NCBI GenBank assembly: GCA_018064425.1
Contig: JAGHVF010000002.1
Location: 124,001-188,000 of the forward strand
DNA from: Candidatus Colinaster equi
Lineage (GTDB): Bacteria > Bacillota > Clostridia > Lachnospirales > Lachnospiraceae
DNA length: 64,000 nucleotides
Direction: 5' to 3'
Shown: piece after piece, positions 55,599 through 64,000 of the stretch
Layout: every line of letters starts with the position of its first letter
Numbering within the stretch: the first letter of the stretch is position 1
The notes under the pieces: model-generated
Databases searched by the model: none
Told to the model about the DNA's origin: nothing
The model's input: the letters and a program-made list of their open reading frames with translations, nothing else
Translations under genes and position numbers: made by a program

Positions 55599-56375
55599 AT
55601 GAATATAAGAAGAATACATGCGACCAATGAAAAGATGGCGAAGGTTGTGTTTGCGGCTGCAACATTGGTCGTAAGCGTGCTGGTACTGGGTGTGTGTGCA
55701 TCTTGCGGTAACAAGCAGATCATATATGAGGAGTCGATGGATTCACTGTCGGGAAGCGAAGCTGTAAGCATAGAAAATGAGCAGGATTCAATGCCTTTTG
55801 ATACAACAAAAGAGGATTCGGTTTCGGGTGAACAGGAGAGACAGGCATATATCGAAGTATCTACGGTAGAAGCTGAGCGTAAGCTTGTTGTGCACTTGTG
55901 TGGGGCAGTCAATAATGCCGGAGTGTATGAATTGGATGTGGACAGTCGTATTATTGACGGCATTAAGGAAGCCGGCGGATTACGTGAGGATGCATGTGCT
56001 GATGCACTGAACTTGGCATTGCCGCTCGAAGATGGTAGCAGAGTATACATTCCTACTATGGAAGAAGTTCAGCAGAGCGCAGATGCCGGGAACGAGGCTG
56101 TTAATATTGTAGCACCGAGCGATTATGTTTCTGTGCCGATAAATGCTACGCAAGCTTCCGATACTGCTCGTAATGAGGGTGGACTTGTTAATATCAATAC
56201 GGCAGATGAGGCTAAGCTTACTACGCTAAAGGGTATTGGTGCAGGTAAGGCAAAAGCGATAATTGAATACAGAACAGAACATGGTGGATTTGATAAGATC
56301 GAAGACATCATGCAGGTTAGGGGTATTAAACAGGCAGGTTTTGACAAAATAAAGGATAGTATAACGGTTAAGTAA
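55599..56375 (+). CDS. comEA: ComEA-type DNA-binding competence protein
   Basis: 258 aa from the ATG at 55599 (GGAGG upstream); the ATG at 55581 overlaps that site. One N-terminal membrane helix (residues ~14-33) is followed by an acidic linker, an SLBB domain (VVHLCGAVNNAGVYEL) and a helix-hairpin-helix domain (VNINTADEAKLTTLKGIGAGKAKAIIEYR). ComEA binds DNA at the cell surface for uptake. comEC lies three genes downstream. Confidence 0.93.
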   Translation: MNIRRIHATNEKMAKVVFAAATLVVSVLVLGVCASCGNKQIIYEESMDSLSGSEAVSIENEQDSMPFDTTKEDSVSGEQERQAYIEVSTVEAERKLVVHLCGAVNNAGVYELDVDSRIIDGIKEAGGLREDACADALNLALPLEDGSRVYIPTMEEVQQSADAGNEAVNIVAPSDYVSVPINATQASDTARNEGGLVNINTADEAKLTTLKGIGAGKAKAIIEYRTEHGGFDKIEDIMQVRGIKQAGFDKIKDSITVK

Positions 56376-57074
56376 ATGAACAAAGTATTGGTAGTAGATG
56401 ACGAGAGATTAATAGTAAAAGGACTGAAATTCAATCTTGAACAGGATGGCATGATTGTAGATTGTGCATATGATGGAGAGGAAGCCTTACAGTTGGCGAC
56501 AAAGAATGAGTACAGCCTTATATTGTTGGATATAATGCTTCCTAAACTGACGGGTTATGAAGTATGCCAGCAGGTACGTGAATTTTCCGATGTGCCGATT
56601 ATTATGCTGACAGCCAAGGGCGATGATATGGATAAGATACTTGGTCTTGAGTACGGTGCAGATGATTATATGACTAAGCCGTTTAACATTCTTGAAGTCA
56701 AGGCTCGAATAAAAGCTGTCATGAGACGTACAAATGGGAAAAAGTCTCAGAAATTAAAGCAAGATATAATTAAGTATGGTGAATTAACGTTGGAATCTGA
56801 CAGCCGTCGTGTGATACTTGCAGGTGAAGAAGTAAAACTGACAGCAAAGGAATTCGATATTCTCGAGCTTTTACTGAATAATCCTAATAAAGTCTACAGC
56901 CGAGAGGATCTCTTGCATGAGATATGGGGTAAGGGCACACCTGCTGATGCAAGAACTGTGGATGTTCATGTCAGACGTTTGCGTGAAAAGATTGAACCTG
57001 ACTCGGGAACTCCGCATTATGTATTCACAAAGTGGGGAGTGGGATATTATTTCAATGCCGAGATTTATAGATAA
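56376..57074 (+). CDS. OmpR-family response regulator
   Basis: 232 aa, starting right at the comEA stop. Receiver domain with acidic VVDDE, phospho-Asp 52 in LLDIMLPK, Thr in LTAKGDD and Lys in TKPF. The winged helix has GEEVKLTAKEFDILELL and TVDVHVRRLREKIE. It pairs with the downstream kinase, whose start lies inside it by 20 nt. Confidence 0.94.
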   Translation: MNKVLVVDDERLIVKGLKFNLEQDGMIVDCAYDGEEALQLATKNEYSLILLDIMLPKLTGYEVCQQVREFSDVPIIMLTAKGDDMDKILGLEYGADDYMTKPFNILEVKARIKAVMRRTNGKKSQKLKQDIIKYGELTLESDSRRVILAGEEVKLTAKEFDILELLLNNPNKVYSREDLLHEIWGKGTPADARTVDVHVRRLREKIEPDSGTPHYVFTKWGVGYYFNAEIYR

Positions 57075-58530
57075 AATCAAAAGAATTACATCACTTAGAA
57101 GCTTTAGAGCCAGAATATTCATTGTGGTATTCATAGTGGGACTGATACCGTGTATAGTTCTGCGTGAATCTATTCTGTATAGCTATGAAGCTCGTGCTAT
57201 CAGCGTCAGAGAATCCGAAGTACAGAATCAGCTGAAGATCATTGCCGATCATCTGATTACGTATAACTATTTACAGGATCAATCAAGCGAGGCTGTCAAT
57301 GCAGAGCTGGAGCAGCTATCCAATCTATATGATGGTCGTGTTATCATCATCAACGGTAATTTCAAAATTATCAAAGATACATATGGAATCAGTGTGGGGA
57401 AGAATATTATTTCGGAAGAGGTAATACGCTGCTTTAAGGGCGAGAATGCCACAAAGTATGATAAAGATAATGGCTTTATCGAAATGACAATTCCCATTAT
57501 TGAGAATATATCCGATGAAATAAACGGTACGGAGACGTCTATAGTACGTGGTGTAATGCTCACAAGTGTCGCAACGGACACTATTTCGATAACACTTGAT
57601 ATCTTAGGAAGAACGGCATGGATAATAGAAGTTGCCATGCTTGTAGCTGTCTTTGTGCTTGCGATGTTATTCTCAGGGATGTTGGCCAAGCCTTTCAATA
57701 AAGTTACGGATGCGATAAATGAAGTGAAGAGCGGTTACAGTGATGAAGCTCTGTCCGTTCCTGATTACAAAGAGACGGAACATATTGTTGAAGCCTTTAA
57801 TAAGGTGCTCGGTCGAATGAGAACAATCGATCAGTCCAGACAGGAATTTGTATCTAACGTTTCTCATGAGCTTAAGACACCTATTACATCAATTAAGTTG
57901 CTGGCGGAGTCGCTTCTTATGCAGGATGATGTTCCGCAGGAATTGTATAAGGAATTCATGCAGGATATTGTGGGCGAAATTAACAGAGAAGATACGGTAA
58001 TAGGCGATTTGCTTGAACTTGTTAAATTGGATAAGACCAATGCCGAATTGGAGGTAGCAGATTATTCGATTAATGAGATTATTGAGCGTATTCTTAAGCG
58101 TTTGGTACCGATAGCACGACAGACAGATATTGAACTGGTATTTGAAAGTGCCCGTGAGGTAGCGGCTCAGGTGGACGAAGTGAAATTGACTTTGGCATTC
58201 ACCAATTTTGTGGAAAATGCCATTAAATACAATAAGGAACACGGAAGTGTACATGTGACACTTGATTGCGATCATCAGAATTTTACAGTAAAAGTCTCTG
58301 ATACCGGTATTGGTATTCCGGAAGAGGCATTTGACAGAATATATGAGAGATTTTATCGAGTGGACAAATCACATTCGCGAGAAATCGGAGGCACCGGCTT
58401 GGGACTTGCCATTGCGCGTAATATTGTGTTGATGCATCGCGGAACTGTTGATATTGAAAGCGAGCTTGATGTCGGTACTACATTTACAATAACGATACCT
58501 TTGATATATACAGGATACAAGAAGGAATAG
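57055..58530 (+). CDS. Sensor histidine kinase
   Basis: 491 aa from the ATG at 57055. Membrane helix near residue 22, an extracytoplasmic domain (~45-180), a second helix near 190, then HAMP, HisKA (FVSNVSHELKTPITS, His near 271) and HATPase (NFVENAIKYN, DTGIGIP, GGTGLGLAIA). The start lies within the regulator gene. Signal unknown. Confidence 0.94.
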   Translation: MPRFIDKIKRITSLRSFRARIFIVVFIVGLIPCIVLRESILYSYEARAISVRESEVQNQLKIIADHLITYNYLQDQSSEAVNAELEQLSNLYDGRVIIINGNFKIIKDTYGISVGKNIISEEVIRCFKGENATKYDKDNGFIEMTIPIIENISDEINGTETSIVRGVMLTSVATDTISITLDILGRTAWIIEVAMLVAVFVLAMLFSGMLAKPFNKVTDAINEVKSGYSDEALSVPDYKETEHIVEAFNKVLGRMRTIDQSRQEFVSNVSHELKTPITSIKLLAESLLMQDDVPQELYKEFMQDIVGEINREDTVIGDLLELVKLDKTNAELEVADYSINEIIERILKRLVPIARQTDIELVFESAREVAAQVDEVKLTLAFTNFVENAIKYNKEHGSVHVTLDCDHQNFTVKVSDTGIGIPEEAFDRIYERFYRVDKSHSREIGGTGLGLAIARNIVLMHRGTVDIESELDVGTTFTITIPLIYTGYKKE

Positions 58531-58533
58531 CAG

Positions 58534-59454
58534 ATGAAAAAATGTTATATTGTCGGTATTTGCCTGATAATGACATGTATGTGGGTGATTATGTCTGGTT
58601 GCGGACGTGAAAAAATACCGGTTGGAACAAGAAAATATAGCGTGTATTATCCGGATAGGGAAGAGAACAAAATACTGTCCAAGGATTATTATTCGGCAAA
58701 TAAGGACACAGAATTGCTGATTGACGAGCTGATATGTGAGCTTAGTACATCACCTGAAGATGTGAATCTTAGGGAAACTGTGCGCGATTTTGAGATTGAA
58801 TCATACGAGATTAGCGATAAGCAGTTGTCCTTGCAAATAAGTGAGGAATACAAGAATATCGAACCGACAACCGAGATATTAGTAAGAGCAGCCATAGTTC
58901 GTACATTGACTCAGGTACGAGGAATCTCTTATGTCAGCATGCATTATTCACAGGAAGATATGCTGGATGCGCTGGGGCAGCCTGTAGGACTTATGAGTGC
59001 GGAACAGTTTATTGATAATACCGGTAACGAGATTAATTCATATGAGATGGTAGAACTCAAGCTTTATTTTGCATCTCGTGACGGTAACAGACTGATACCG
59101 ACTAAGAGAACTGTAGTGTATAACAGTAATATTTCAATGGAAAAACTGGTGGTGGAACAGTTGATTAAAGGCCCTGAGTCCGATAACATAGCACCTGTTA
59201 TCAATCCTGAAACGGAAATCATAAATGTAACTGTCAAAGACGGAACCTGCTATGTAAATCTAAATAGCGCATTTTTGACATCTGAAAATATTGTTGTGCC
59301 CGAATTAACCGTGTATTCAATAACCAATTCATTGGTAGAATTGCCTAATGTAAATAAGGTTCAGTTCAGCGTTGACGGAGAGACAGAGATTAGTATTAGT
59401 GAGAATATTTCACTTAATGTGCCGTTTGAAAGGAATCTTGATTTGGTAAGATAA
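58534..59454 (+). CDS. Lipoprotein with two GerMN domains
   Basis: 306 aa. Lipobox IMSGC gives a lipidated Cys near residue 23. Two GerMN-type domains follow (LLIDELICELSTSP and KLVVEQLIKGPE are the recurring helix). In other two-component operons GerMN lipoproteins accompany the kinase (LpqB-like). It starts 3 nt after the kinase, so it may tune the kinase signal; that is inference. Confidence 0.9.
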   Translation: MKKCYIVGICLIMTCMWVIMSGCGREKIPVGTRKYSVYYPDREENKILSKDYYSANKDTELLIDELICELSTSPEDVNLRETVRDFEIESYEISDKQLSLQISEEYKNIEPTTEILVRAAIVRTLTQVRGISYVSMHYSQEDMLDALGQPVGLMSAEQFIDNTGNEINSYEMVELKLYFASRDGNRLIPTKRTVVYNSNISMEKLVVEQLIKGPESDNIAPVINPETEIINVTVKDGTCYVNLNSAFLTSENIVVPELTVYSITNSLVELPNVNKVQFSVDGETEISISENISLNVPFERNLDLVR

Positions 59455-59455
59455 G

Positions 59456-61924
59456 ATGAAAGAAATATATAGAAAAGTCCGGTGCATGGTGCGTGTCAGA
59501 CCGATGTGCGCGTTATGTATTTTGCTTATTACGGCGTTGTGGCTTGTATCTCTTATAGATACAGACCGTGAAAGTCCGGGAACAATCGGATACGGCTGTA
59601 TTCATGGGCCGACTTACGATAAAATAGTATCTGAGAGTACCGTAAAACTTGTCGGTACTGTAAAGAGCATAACTGTAAAGAAAACAAAATTTCAAGAATC
59701 AAAAGTTGCCGAGCTTGGCAATGTCACTACCGTTAAAGGTGAGAGTGTCACTTATGCGGGTCAAAGAATAGAAGTACATTTTCCTGTTACAACAAAAATA
59801 AAGATTGGTGAACGCATAGTTATTAAGGGCAAAGTGAAACATTTTGCAAAAGCGACCAATATGGGACAATTTGATGCTGCGACATACTATAACAGAAGAG
59901 GTGTGTTATTTAGCGTGAATTGCGATGGCGTATATGCGAGTGACGGTAAATATTCTGTTATTAAAGATGCCTTGTACAGCTGCAGGCTAAGATGTGAGAG
60001 CATATTGGGAGAGTATTTGTCAGCGGATGATGCTGCGATAATGAAGGCGATGTTGCTTGGTAATAAGAATGAGATAGATCCGCAAATAAAGGATGACTTT
60101 AGAAAAAGCGGAATAGCACACATCTTGGCTATATCGGGATTACATATATCATTCTTGGCAATGGGTGTGTTCTACTTTTTTAATGTAGTTTTGCATATCA
60201 ATGTGCGCATTAGTGCTGTTTTGAGCGGAATATTGATTGTTTTATACGGCATAATGGTAGGAGGAGGTACTTCTACAGTTCGTGCAATTGTAATGTTTGC
60301 ATTCTTTTTGGTTGCGAAGTGTATAAAACGTGCTTATGATAGCCTGACAGCAATGTCATGTGCGGCAATAGCGTTATGCTTGTTAAATGTAAATATAATT
60401 TACGACACGGGATTCAGACTTTCGTTTCTGGCTGTTTTGGCGGCAACATTTGGCGCAAAGTTATATAATGAGCGGGTTTATCGGCCGCCTAAGTATTTGA
60501 TGACGCTACAAATATCGACGTTAGTTTTTCTTTTTACATTACCGACACTTGTGTCAGCATACAATGAGGTAGCATTCTATTCCATAATTCTTAATCTTTT
60601 TGTTATTCCGCTAATGTCTGTTCTGCTTGTAGCCGGGATAGCATTACTTATCTGTGCACAACCATTAATTGCACTTCAGAACACTATAAATACGGGGGAT
60701 TTCGCACATTATCACAGGATTACAGACATATTGACCTGCACGGTCAAGGCACTTCTGACACTTTTGACAGATGTCGCAAAGTGGATAATTACAGGAATAT
60801 TATACTTATATAAAGGAACATGTGCTGCTCTTGAACGTATACCTATAGGAAGAGTGAATATTGCGACTCCGACAAAAATCCAGGTAGCGTTATATTTCGT
60901 CCTGTTGATTTGTGCGTTACTCTTTTCTAAGAAACTGGGGAAACACATATTGCAATGGTTTGATTTGCAGCTTCGTATTGTTAAAAAAAGAAAAAAGGAT
61001 ACTGAGGAGGCCAATGCAAGATATGATGCGCCGGAAAGTATGGAGAGTGCCAATGCAAGATATGATGCGGTAGGCGTTGCTGTAAGCATATGTATAGCTG
61101 TAGTGGCAGTTGTTTTACTGTGTGTACATCCGATACGTGGATTGCAGATAACTATGGCGGATGTTGGACAAGGTGATTCGATGATAATCTGTCACAACGA
61201 TGGGAAGTATATTATTGACGGGGGCAGTAATAGCGTGCGTGAAGTGGGAAAATATAGAATTGTGCCGCTGCTCAAGGCTATGGGAATAAATAAAATCGAC
61301 GGAATATTCATAACCCATCCTGATTCGGATCATATGAGCGGAATTGTTGAACTTCTGGAAAATATGAATGAAGAGAATTTTGAAATTGCATGCATATATG
61401 TTTATGAAGGGATGCTTGAGGCTGATGAGTATAGTGAACTGAGAGAGCTTGCAAACAGACAAGGGGTGAATATTGTAGGACTGTACGGAGGTCAGGTTAT
61501 ATGCAAAGGCCCTCTTAGTATGCGTGTATTGTATCCATATAGAAATATGCCGGTGGATGACATTAATAATTCATCGCTTGTAATGGAAGTGGATTATGGG
61601 GATTTTGGGATGATAACAACCGGCGACGTAGAGGCAAAAGGTGAAGAATGGATAATACAAAATGCCATGTTACACAATGATTGTAAGATATTGAAGGTGG
61701 CCCATCATGGTTCCGATTCTTCGTCAAGTGCCGGATTTATTGAGTGGGTAAAACCGAAGTGTGCATTGATATCAGTCGGAGAAAATAATTCATACGGTCA
61801 TCCGCATAAAGAAACTTTGGCAAGACTTGAAAAATATGCTAAAGGAATAAGAATACTTAGGACAGATGAGAATGGTCAAATAACAATAAGAGTGAGTGGA
61901 AATACAACGATAAAGCAATTATAA
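59456..61924 (+). CDS. comEC: ComEC/Rec2 DNA channel protein
   Basis: 822 aa. It carries single-stranded DNA across the membrane during uptake. Layout: N-terminal DUF4131 region with two helices, the competence domain (SGIAHILAISGLHISFLAMG near residue 225) with about eight membrane segments, and a C-terminal metallo-beta-lactamase domain from ~565 (DVGQGDSM, HPDSDHMSG, HHGSDSSSS). A 13-residue duplication (ANARYDA twice) lies in the linker near residue 520-535. It starts one base after the GerMN stop. Confidence 0.95.
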   Translation: MKEIYRKVRCMVRVRPMCALCILLITALWLVSLIDTDRESPGTIGYGCIHGPTYDKIVSESTVKLVGTVKSITVKKTKFQESKVAELGNVTTVKGESVTYAGQRIEVHFPVTTKIKIGERIVIKGKVKHFAKATNMGQFDAATYYNRRGVLFSVNCDGVYASDGKYSVIKDALYSCRLRCESILGEYLSADDAAIMKAMLLGNKNEIDPQIKDDFRKSGIAHILAISGLHISFLAMGVFYFFNVVLHINVRISAVLSGILIVLYGIMVGGGTSTVRAIVMFAFFLVAKCIKRAYDSLTAMSCAAIALCLLNVNIIYDTGFRLSFLAVLAATFGAKLYNERVYRPPKYLMTLQISTLVFLFTLPTLVSAYNEVAFYSIILNLFVIPLMSVLLVAGIALLICAQPLIALQNTINTGDFAHYHRITDILTCTVKALLTLLTDVAKWIITGILYLYKGTCAALERIPIGRVNIATPTKIQVALYFVLLICALLFSKKLGKHILQWFDLQLRIVKKRKKDTEEANARYDAPESMESANARYDAVGVAVSICIAVVAVVLLCVHPIRGLQITMADVGQGDSMIICHNDGKYIIDGGSNSVREVGKYRIVPLLKAMGINKIDGIFITHPDSDHMSGIVELLENMNEENFEIACIYVYEGMLEADEYSELRELANRQGVNIVGLYGGQVICKGPLSMRVLYPYRNMPVDDINNSSLVMEVDYGDFGMITTGDVEAKGEEWIIQNAMLHNDCKILKVAHHGSDSSSSAGFIEWVKPKCALISVGENNSYGHPHKETLARLEKYAKGIRILRTDENGQITIRVSGNTTIKQL
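61010..61069 (+). repeat. 39-bp step in-frame duplication in comEC
   Basis: The 21-bp sequence GCCAATGCAAGATATGATGC(G) occurs at 61010-61030 and 61049-61069. It encodes ANARYDA twice, 13 codons apart, in the cytoplasmic linker before the last domain. Confidence 0.9.
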
Positions 61925-61974
61925 TTTGATTACAAAGAATTAGTCGAATATAATTGCATAAGAAGGGTACAACA

Positions 61975-62871
61975 ATGATATATAAGATTGATGATGCAAA
62001 TGATAGCAGGCTGGATGAGCTTATGCGCCTGTCGGAGACCGAACTGCTGCGAATGTATGAGCCGAAACCGGGGCTGTTTGCGGCAGAGAGTCCCAATGTA
62101 ATATTGCGAGCTATGGATGCGGGATATGAACCGATAAGCATTTTACTGTGTGAGGATGATTTGCAACCATTGCCGGACGAGATAGATGAGGCACTTGGCA
62201 AAAGCAAAGATGAATACTTGCTTAAACGTGTGGATGCTCACAAAAACACGATAAAAGCGGCGTTTGATGCCGTTGACCAATACAGTCAGGATACGACGGT
62301 ATATTTGGTAACACGTGATATTTCAAAGCAGATACAGGGCTTTGAGATGACAAGAGGGGCAGTTTGCCTTATGCGCAGGCGTAAACTTCCGACGGTAGAA
62401 GATTTGCTTGTTACGGCGAAGAAAGTTGCGGTACTTGAAGAGGTGACCAACCCGACTAATCTCGGTGCAATTTTCAGATGTGCGGCCGCACTTGGTATAG
62501 ATACACTCATTTTGTCAAAAGGGTGCGCCAATCCATTGTACAAAAGATCGATGCGAGTAGGAATGGGTACAATGTTTCAGGTGGCCTGGACATATACCGA
62601 CAACGTGGCGGATACGATGAATTTGTTAAAAAATCGCGGCTTTGTGACATTGGCGATGGCGCTGGATGATAGAGCGATATCAATCGAGAATGTTGGAAAA
62701 ACAGGAGAAAAAGTTGCAATACTTTTAGGCAATGAAGGATATGGTTTGCGAGATGAAACAGTGGAAGCATCCGATATGACTGTGATGATTCCGATGACGG
62801 CGGGGGTTGACTCACTTAATGTGGCTTCGGCGTCGGCAATAGCGTTTTGGGAATTAGGGAGAGCAAAGTAA
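61975..62871 (+). CDS. SpoU/TrmH family RNA methyltransferase
   Basis: 298 aa from the ATG at 61975, with AGAAGGG upstream. An N-terminal substrate-binding part precedes the SpoU knot: motif 1 NPTNLGAIFRCAAALG near residue 162, motif 2 AILLGNEGYGLRDE and motif 3 IPMTAGVDSLNVASA. It 2'-O-methylates rRNA or tRNA; the target cannot be told from sequence. The stop overlaps the next ATG by one base. Confidence 0.92.
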   Translation: MIYKIDDANDSRLDELMRLSETELLRMYEPKPGLFAAESPNVILRAMDAGYEPISILLCEDDLQPLPDEIDEALGKSKDEYLLKRVDAHKNTIKAAFDAVDQYSQDTTVYLVTRDISKQIQGFEMTRGAVCLMRRRKLPTVEDLLVTAKKVAVLEEVTNPTNLGAIFRCAAALGIDTLILSKGCANPLYKRSMRVGMGTMFQVAWTYTDNVADTMNLLKNRGFVTLAMALDDRAISIENVGKTGEKVAILLGNEGYGLRDETVEASDMTVMIPMTAGVDSLNVASASAIAFWELGRAK

Positions 62872-63434
62872 TGAAGAAAAGAATTGATTATAATTCACCG
62901 GTAATATTGACGTTTGTAATTGTTGCGTTGGGCGCACTAATTTTGGGAATGATTACACGAGGCTTTGTAACTGAAAAGTTTTTTATGGTGTATAGATCGT
63001 CGCTTTTTAATCCGTTAACATATTTGAGATTATTTACTCATGTATTGGGTCATGCGGATATATCGCATTATATGGGCAACATTATGATTATTTTGCTGGT
63101 GGGACCTATGCTTGAAGAAAAGTATGGAAGTCAGGATTTGCTGATTATGATGCTCATTACTGCAGTCGCAACAGGCTTGATTTTTCTTGTGTTTTTCCCA
63201 AACGGCTCATTGTGCGGGGCAAGCGGTATAGCTTTTATGATGATTGTACTGTCATCAGCTACTTGCATGCGTGATGGCAAGATTCCGTTAACACTAATAT
63301 TGGTGGTGGCATTGTATTTGGGACAGCAAATAGTTGACGGGTTGATGATTCGCGATAATGTCTCTCAGCTGGCACACATTGTCGGCGGTGTGCTGGGCGG
63401 TGTTTTTGGCTTTGTATACAGGAAAAAACAGTAG
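62871..63434 (+). CDS. Rhomboid family intramembrane serine protease
   Basis: 187 aa from the ATG at 62871 (TAATG overlap, GGGAGAG upstream). Six membrane segments. HADISHYMGN matches the HxxxHxxxN of TM2; the catalytic Ser is in CGASGIAF near residue 120; the catalytic His is in QLAHIVGGVLGG near 170. All key residues are intact. Substrate unknown. Last gene of the com operon as read here. Confidence 0.92.
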   Translation: MKKRIDYNSPVILTFVIVALGALILGMITRGFVTEKFFMVYRSSLFNPLTYLRLFTHVLGHADISHYMGNIMIILLVGPMLEEKYGSQDLLIMMLITAVATGLIFLVFFPNGSLCGASGIAFMMIVLSSATCMRDGKIPLTLILVVALYLGQQIVDGLMIRDNVSQLAHIVGGVLGGVFGFVYRKKQ

Positions 63435-63480
63435 ATTGCGATTCGGATGCGTCGGCAGATTGCGATTCGGATGCGGCAGT
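63433..63480. repeat. 24-bp tandem duplication at the rhomboid stop
   Basis: AGATTGCGATTCGGATGCG occurs at 63433-63451 and 63457-63475, a 24-bp step. The first copy includes the end of the stop codon. A weak GC hairpin with TTTTTT follows at 63473-63496 and might serve as terminator. Confidence 0.85.
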
Positions 63481-63534
63481 TAATTGCAGCTTTTTTCTAT
63501 AATCTGCAGGAAAAATGTTTTTTTGTGAATATGC

Positions 63535-63562
63535 TAAAGTTTTGCTTGGCATTATCCGATAT
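63535..63562 (+). promoter_or_regulatory. Sigma-28 (SigD/FliA)-like promoter
   Basis: TAAAGTTT at 63535-63542 and TCCGATAT at 63555-63562. From TAAA the gap is 16 nt, within the 14-16 nt range of SigD sites; the -10 matches GCCGATAT at 7 of 8. The start would be near 63569, 75 nt before the next gene. Confidence 0.62.
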
Positions 63563-63643
63563 TAGAATTGAAATAGTATTTTGTAGCATGGAAGCTACTA
63601 TGTAACGATACACACGATCACCTGATTTCAAGGAGGAGAGAAG

Positions 63644-64000
63644 ATGATTATCAAGAATAGTTCTATAAATATGTCTTCGGCCCGGGAATACACGGAGCAT
63701 TCCTATTCGACCAAAGAAACTCTTGAAACAAATATGAATGATATAGTTGCGACTCTGGATTTGTCTGAAAATGCGTCGCATTTCAAAATGTCTGATTTGG
63801 CAGAAAAGATTAAAGACCAGGAAAAGGAAAACAGGCAGGCACAGAAAGAGCGCGAGGTGAGCAATCTTAGTGCGATGATTGCAAGACAGAAGGCGTCTGA
63901 GGCAGCAAATGCAGATGTTAAAAATGAAGATGTAGATTGCGCAGATGGATTGATAGAGGTGTTAAGAAGGATACTTGCAGCACTTCGCGGTGAGAAATTT
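63644..64000 (+). CDS. Unrecognised protein, 3' truncated by the window
   Basis: 119 codons are visible and open to the end. AAGGAGGAG lies upstream. No signal peptide. The start MIIKNSSINMSSAREYTEHSYS is Ser-rich, followed by a charged coiled-coil stretch (KIKDQEKENRQAQKEREV) and a helix ending LIEVLRRILAALRGEKF. No family is recognised with confidence. A sigma-28-like promoter upstream hints at co-regulation with motility genes. Confidence 0.75.
   Translation, partial: MIIKNSSINMSSAREYTEHSYSTKETLETNMNDIVATLDLSENASHFKMSDLAEKIKDQEKENRQAQKEREVSNLSAMIARQKASEAANADVKNEDVDCADGLIEVLRRILAALRGEKF

Noticed and set aside
56090..56100. TGCCGGGA in comEA as a stray copy of the 63-bp element
   Set aside because: Only the first eight bases match and the other blocks are missing; it is part of the coding sequence.
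1..64000. tRNA or rRNA genes, prophage, insertion sequences
   Set aside because: I saw no cloverleaf with CCA-type end or TTCGA arm, no rRNA stretch, and no transposase or phage proteins.

Overview
The window reads as a chromosomal segment of an AT-rich, low-GC Gram-positive anaerobe, most likely a clostridium of the family Lachnospiraceae (Bacillota). This rests on family content (DUF2225, DUF6062, DUF5721, FapA/DUF342, a TSCPD-domain protein, a ThiT-type ECF S component, AddAB rather than RecBCD), GGAGG-type ribosome sites and short operons closed by hairpin-plus-T terminators. The assignment is by recognition only. No prophage, insertion sequence, rRNA, tRNA or CRISPR array was seen. Most of the window is core genome; the unusual parts are intergenic repeats and operator architecture.

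Layout. 1-5040: c-di-GMP phosphodiesterase translationally coupled to a DHH/DHHA1 phosphoesterase, then glnS and a DUF2225 protein. 5041-5775: a repeat island with 20-bp repeats followed by eight units of exactly 63 bp. 5776-8325: small membrane protein, uracil permease, TetR regulator. 8608-18268: membrane diguanylate cyclase, DUF6062 protein, addB, addA. 18255-23390: thiT under a TPP riboswitch, a CPBP protease, a YczE-like membrane protein, a TSCPD protein, hflX and asnA. 23659-28559: HPr-like protein lacking the active histidine, a nuclease-helicase fusion, a GH13 enzyme and a radical SAM protein. 28913-31661: a tiny acidic lipoprotein and a padR-DUF1700-DUF4097-pspC envelope module. 31893-39041: valS, fapA, folC, a 51-aa protein and a zinc-ribbon/TPR protein. 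39117-43866: carB, an unknown 81-aa protein, ridA and an EamA transporter.

44014-53997 is an arginine region: argG, then GNAT-argJ-argB-argD and a solute-binding protein. Both promoters carry clusters of ATGCA/TGCAT half-sites, probably ArgR-type operators. Between them, on the minus strand, lies a DUF1294-LytTR-DUF5721-AAA+ operon. 54120-63434 holds trxB, a second 63-bp repeat array with the same column layout as the first, and a comEA-response regulator-histidine kinase-GerMN-comEC-methyltransferase-rhomboid operon. The window ends in an unknown gene behind a sigma-28-like promoter, which with the c-di-GMP genes hints at a motile organism.

Strongest regulatory readings: the TPP riboswitch with terminator, twin 25-bp PadR operators on one promoter, the TetR palindrome, the arginine operators and two probably leaderless genes. 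The most unexplained structure is the pair of 63-bp arrays 50 kb apart.
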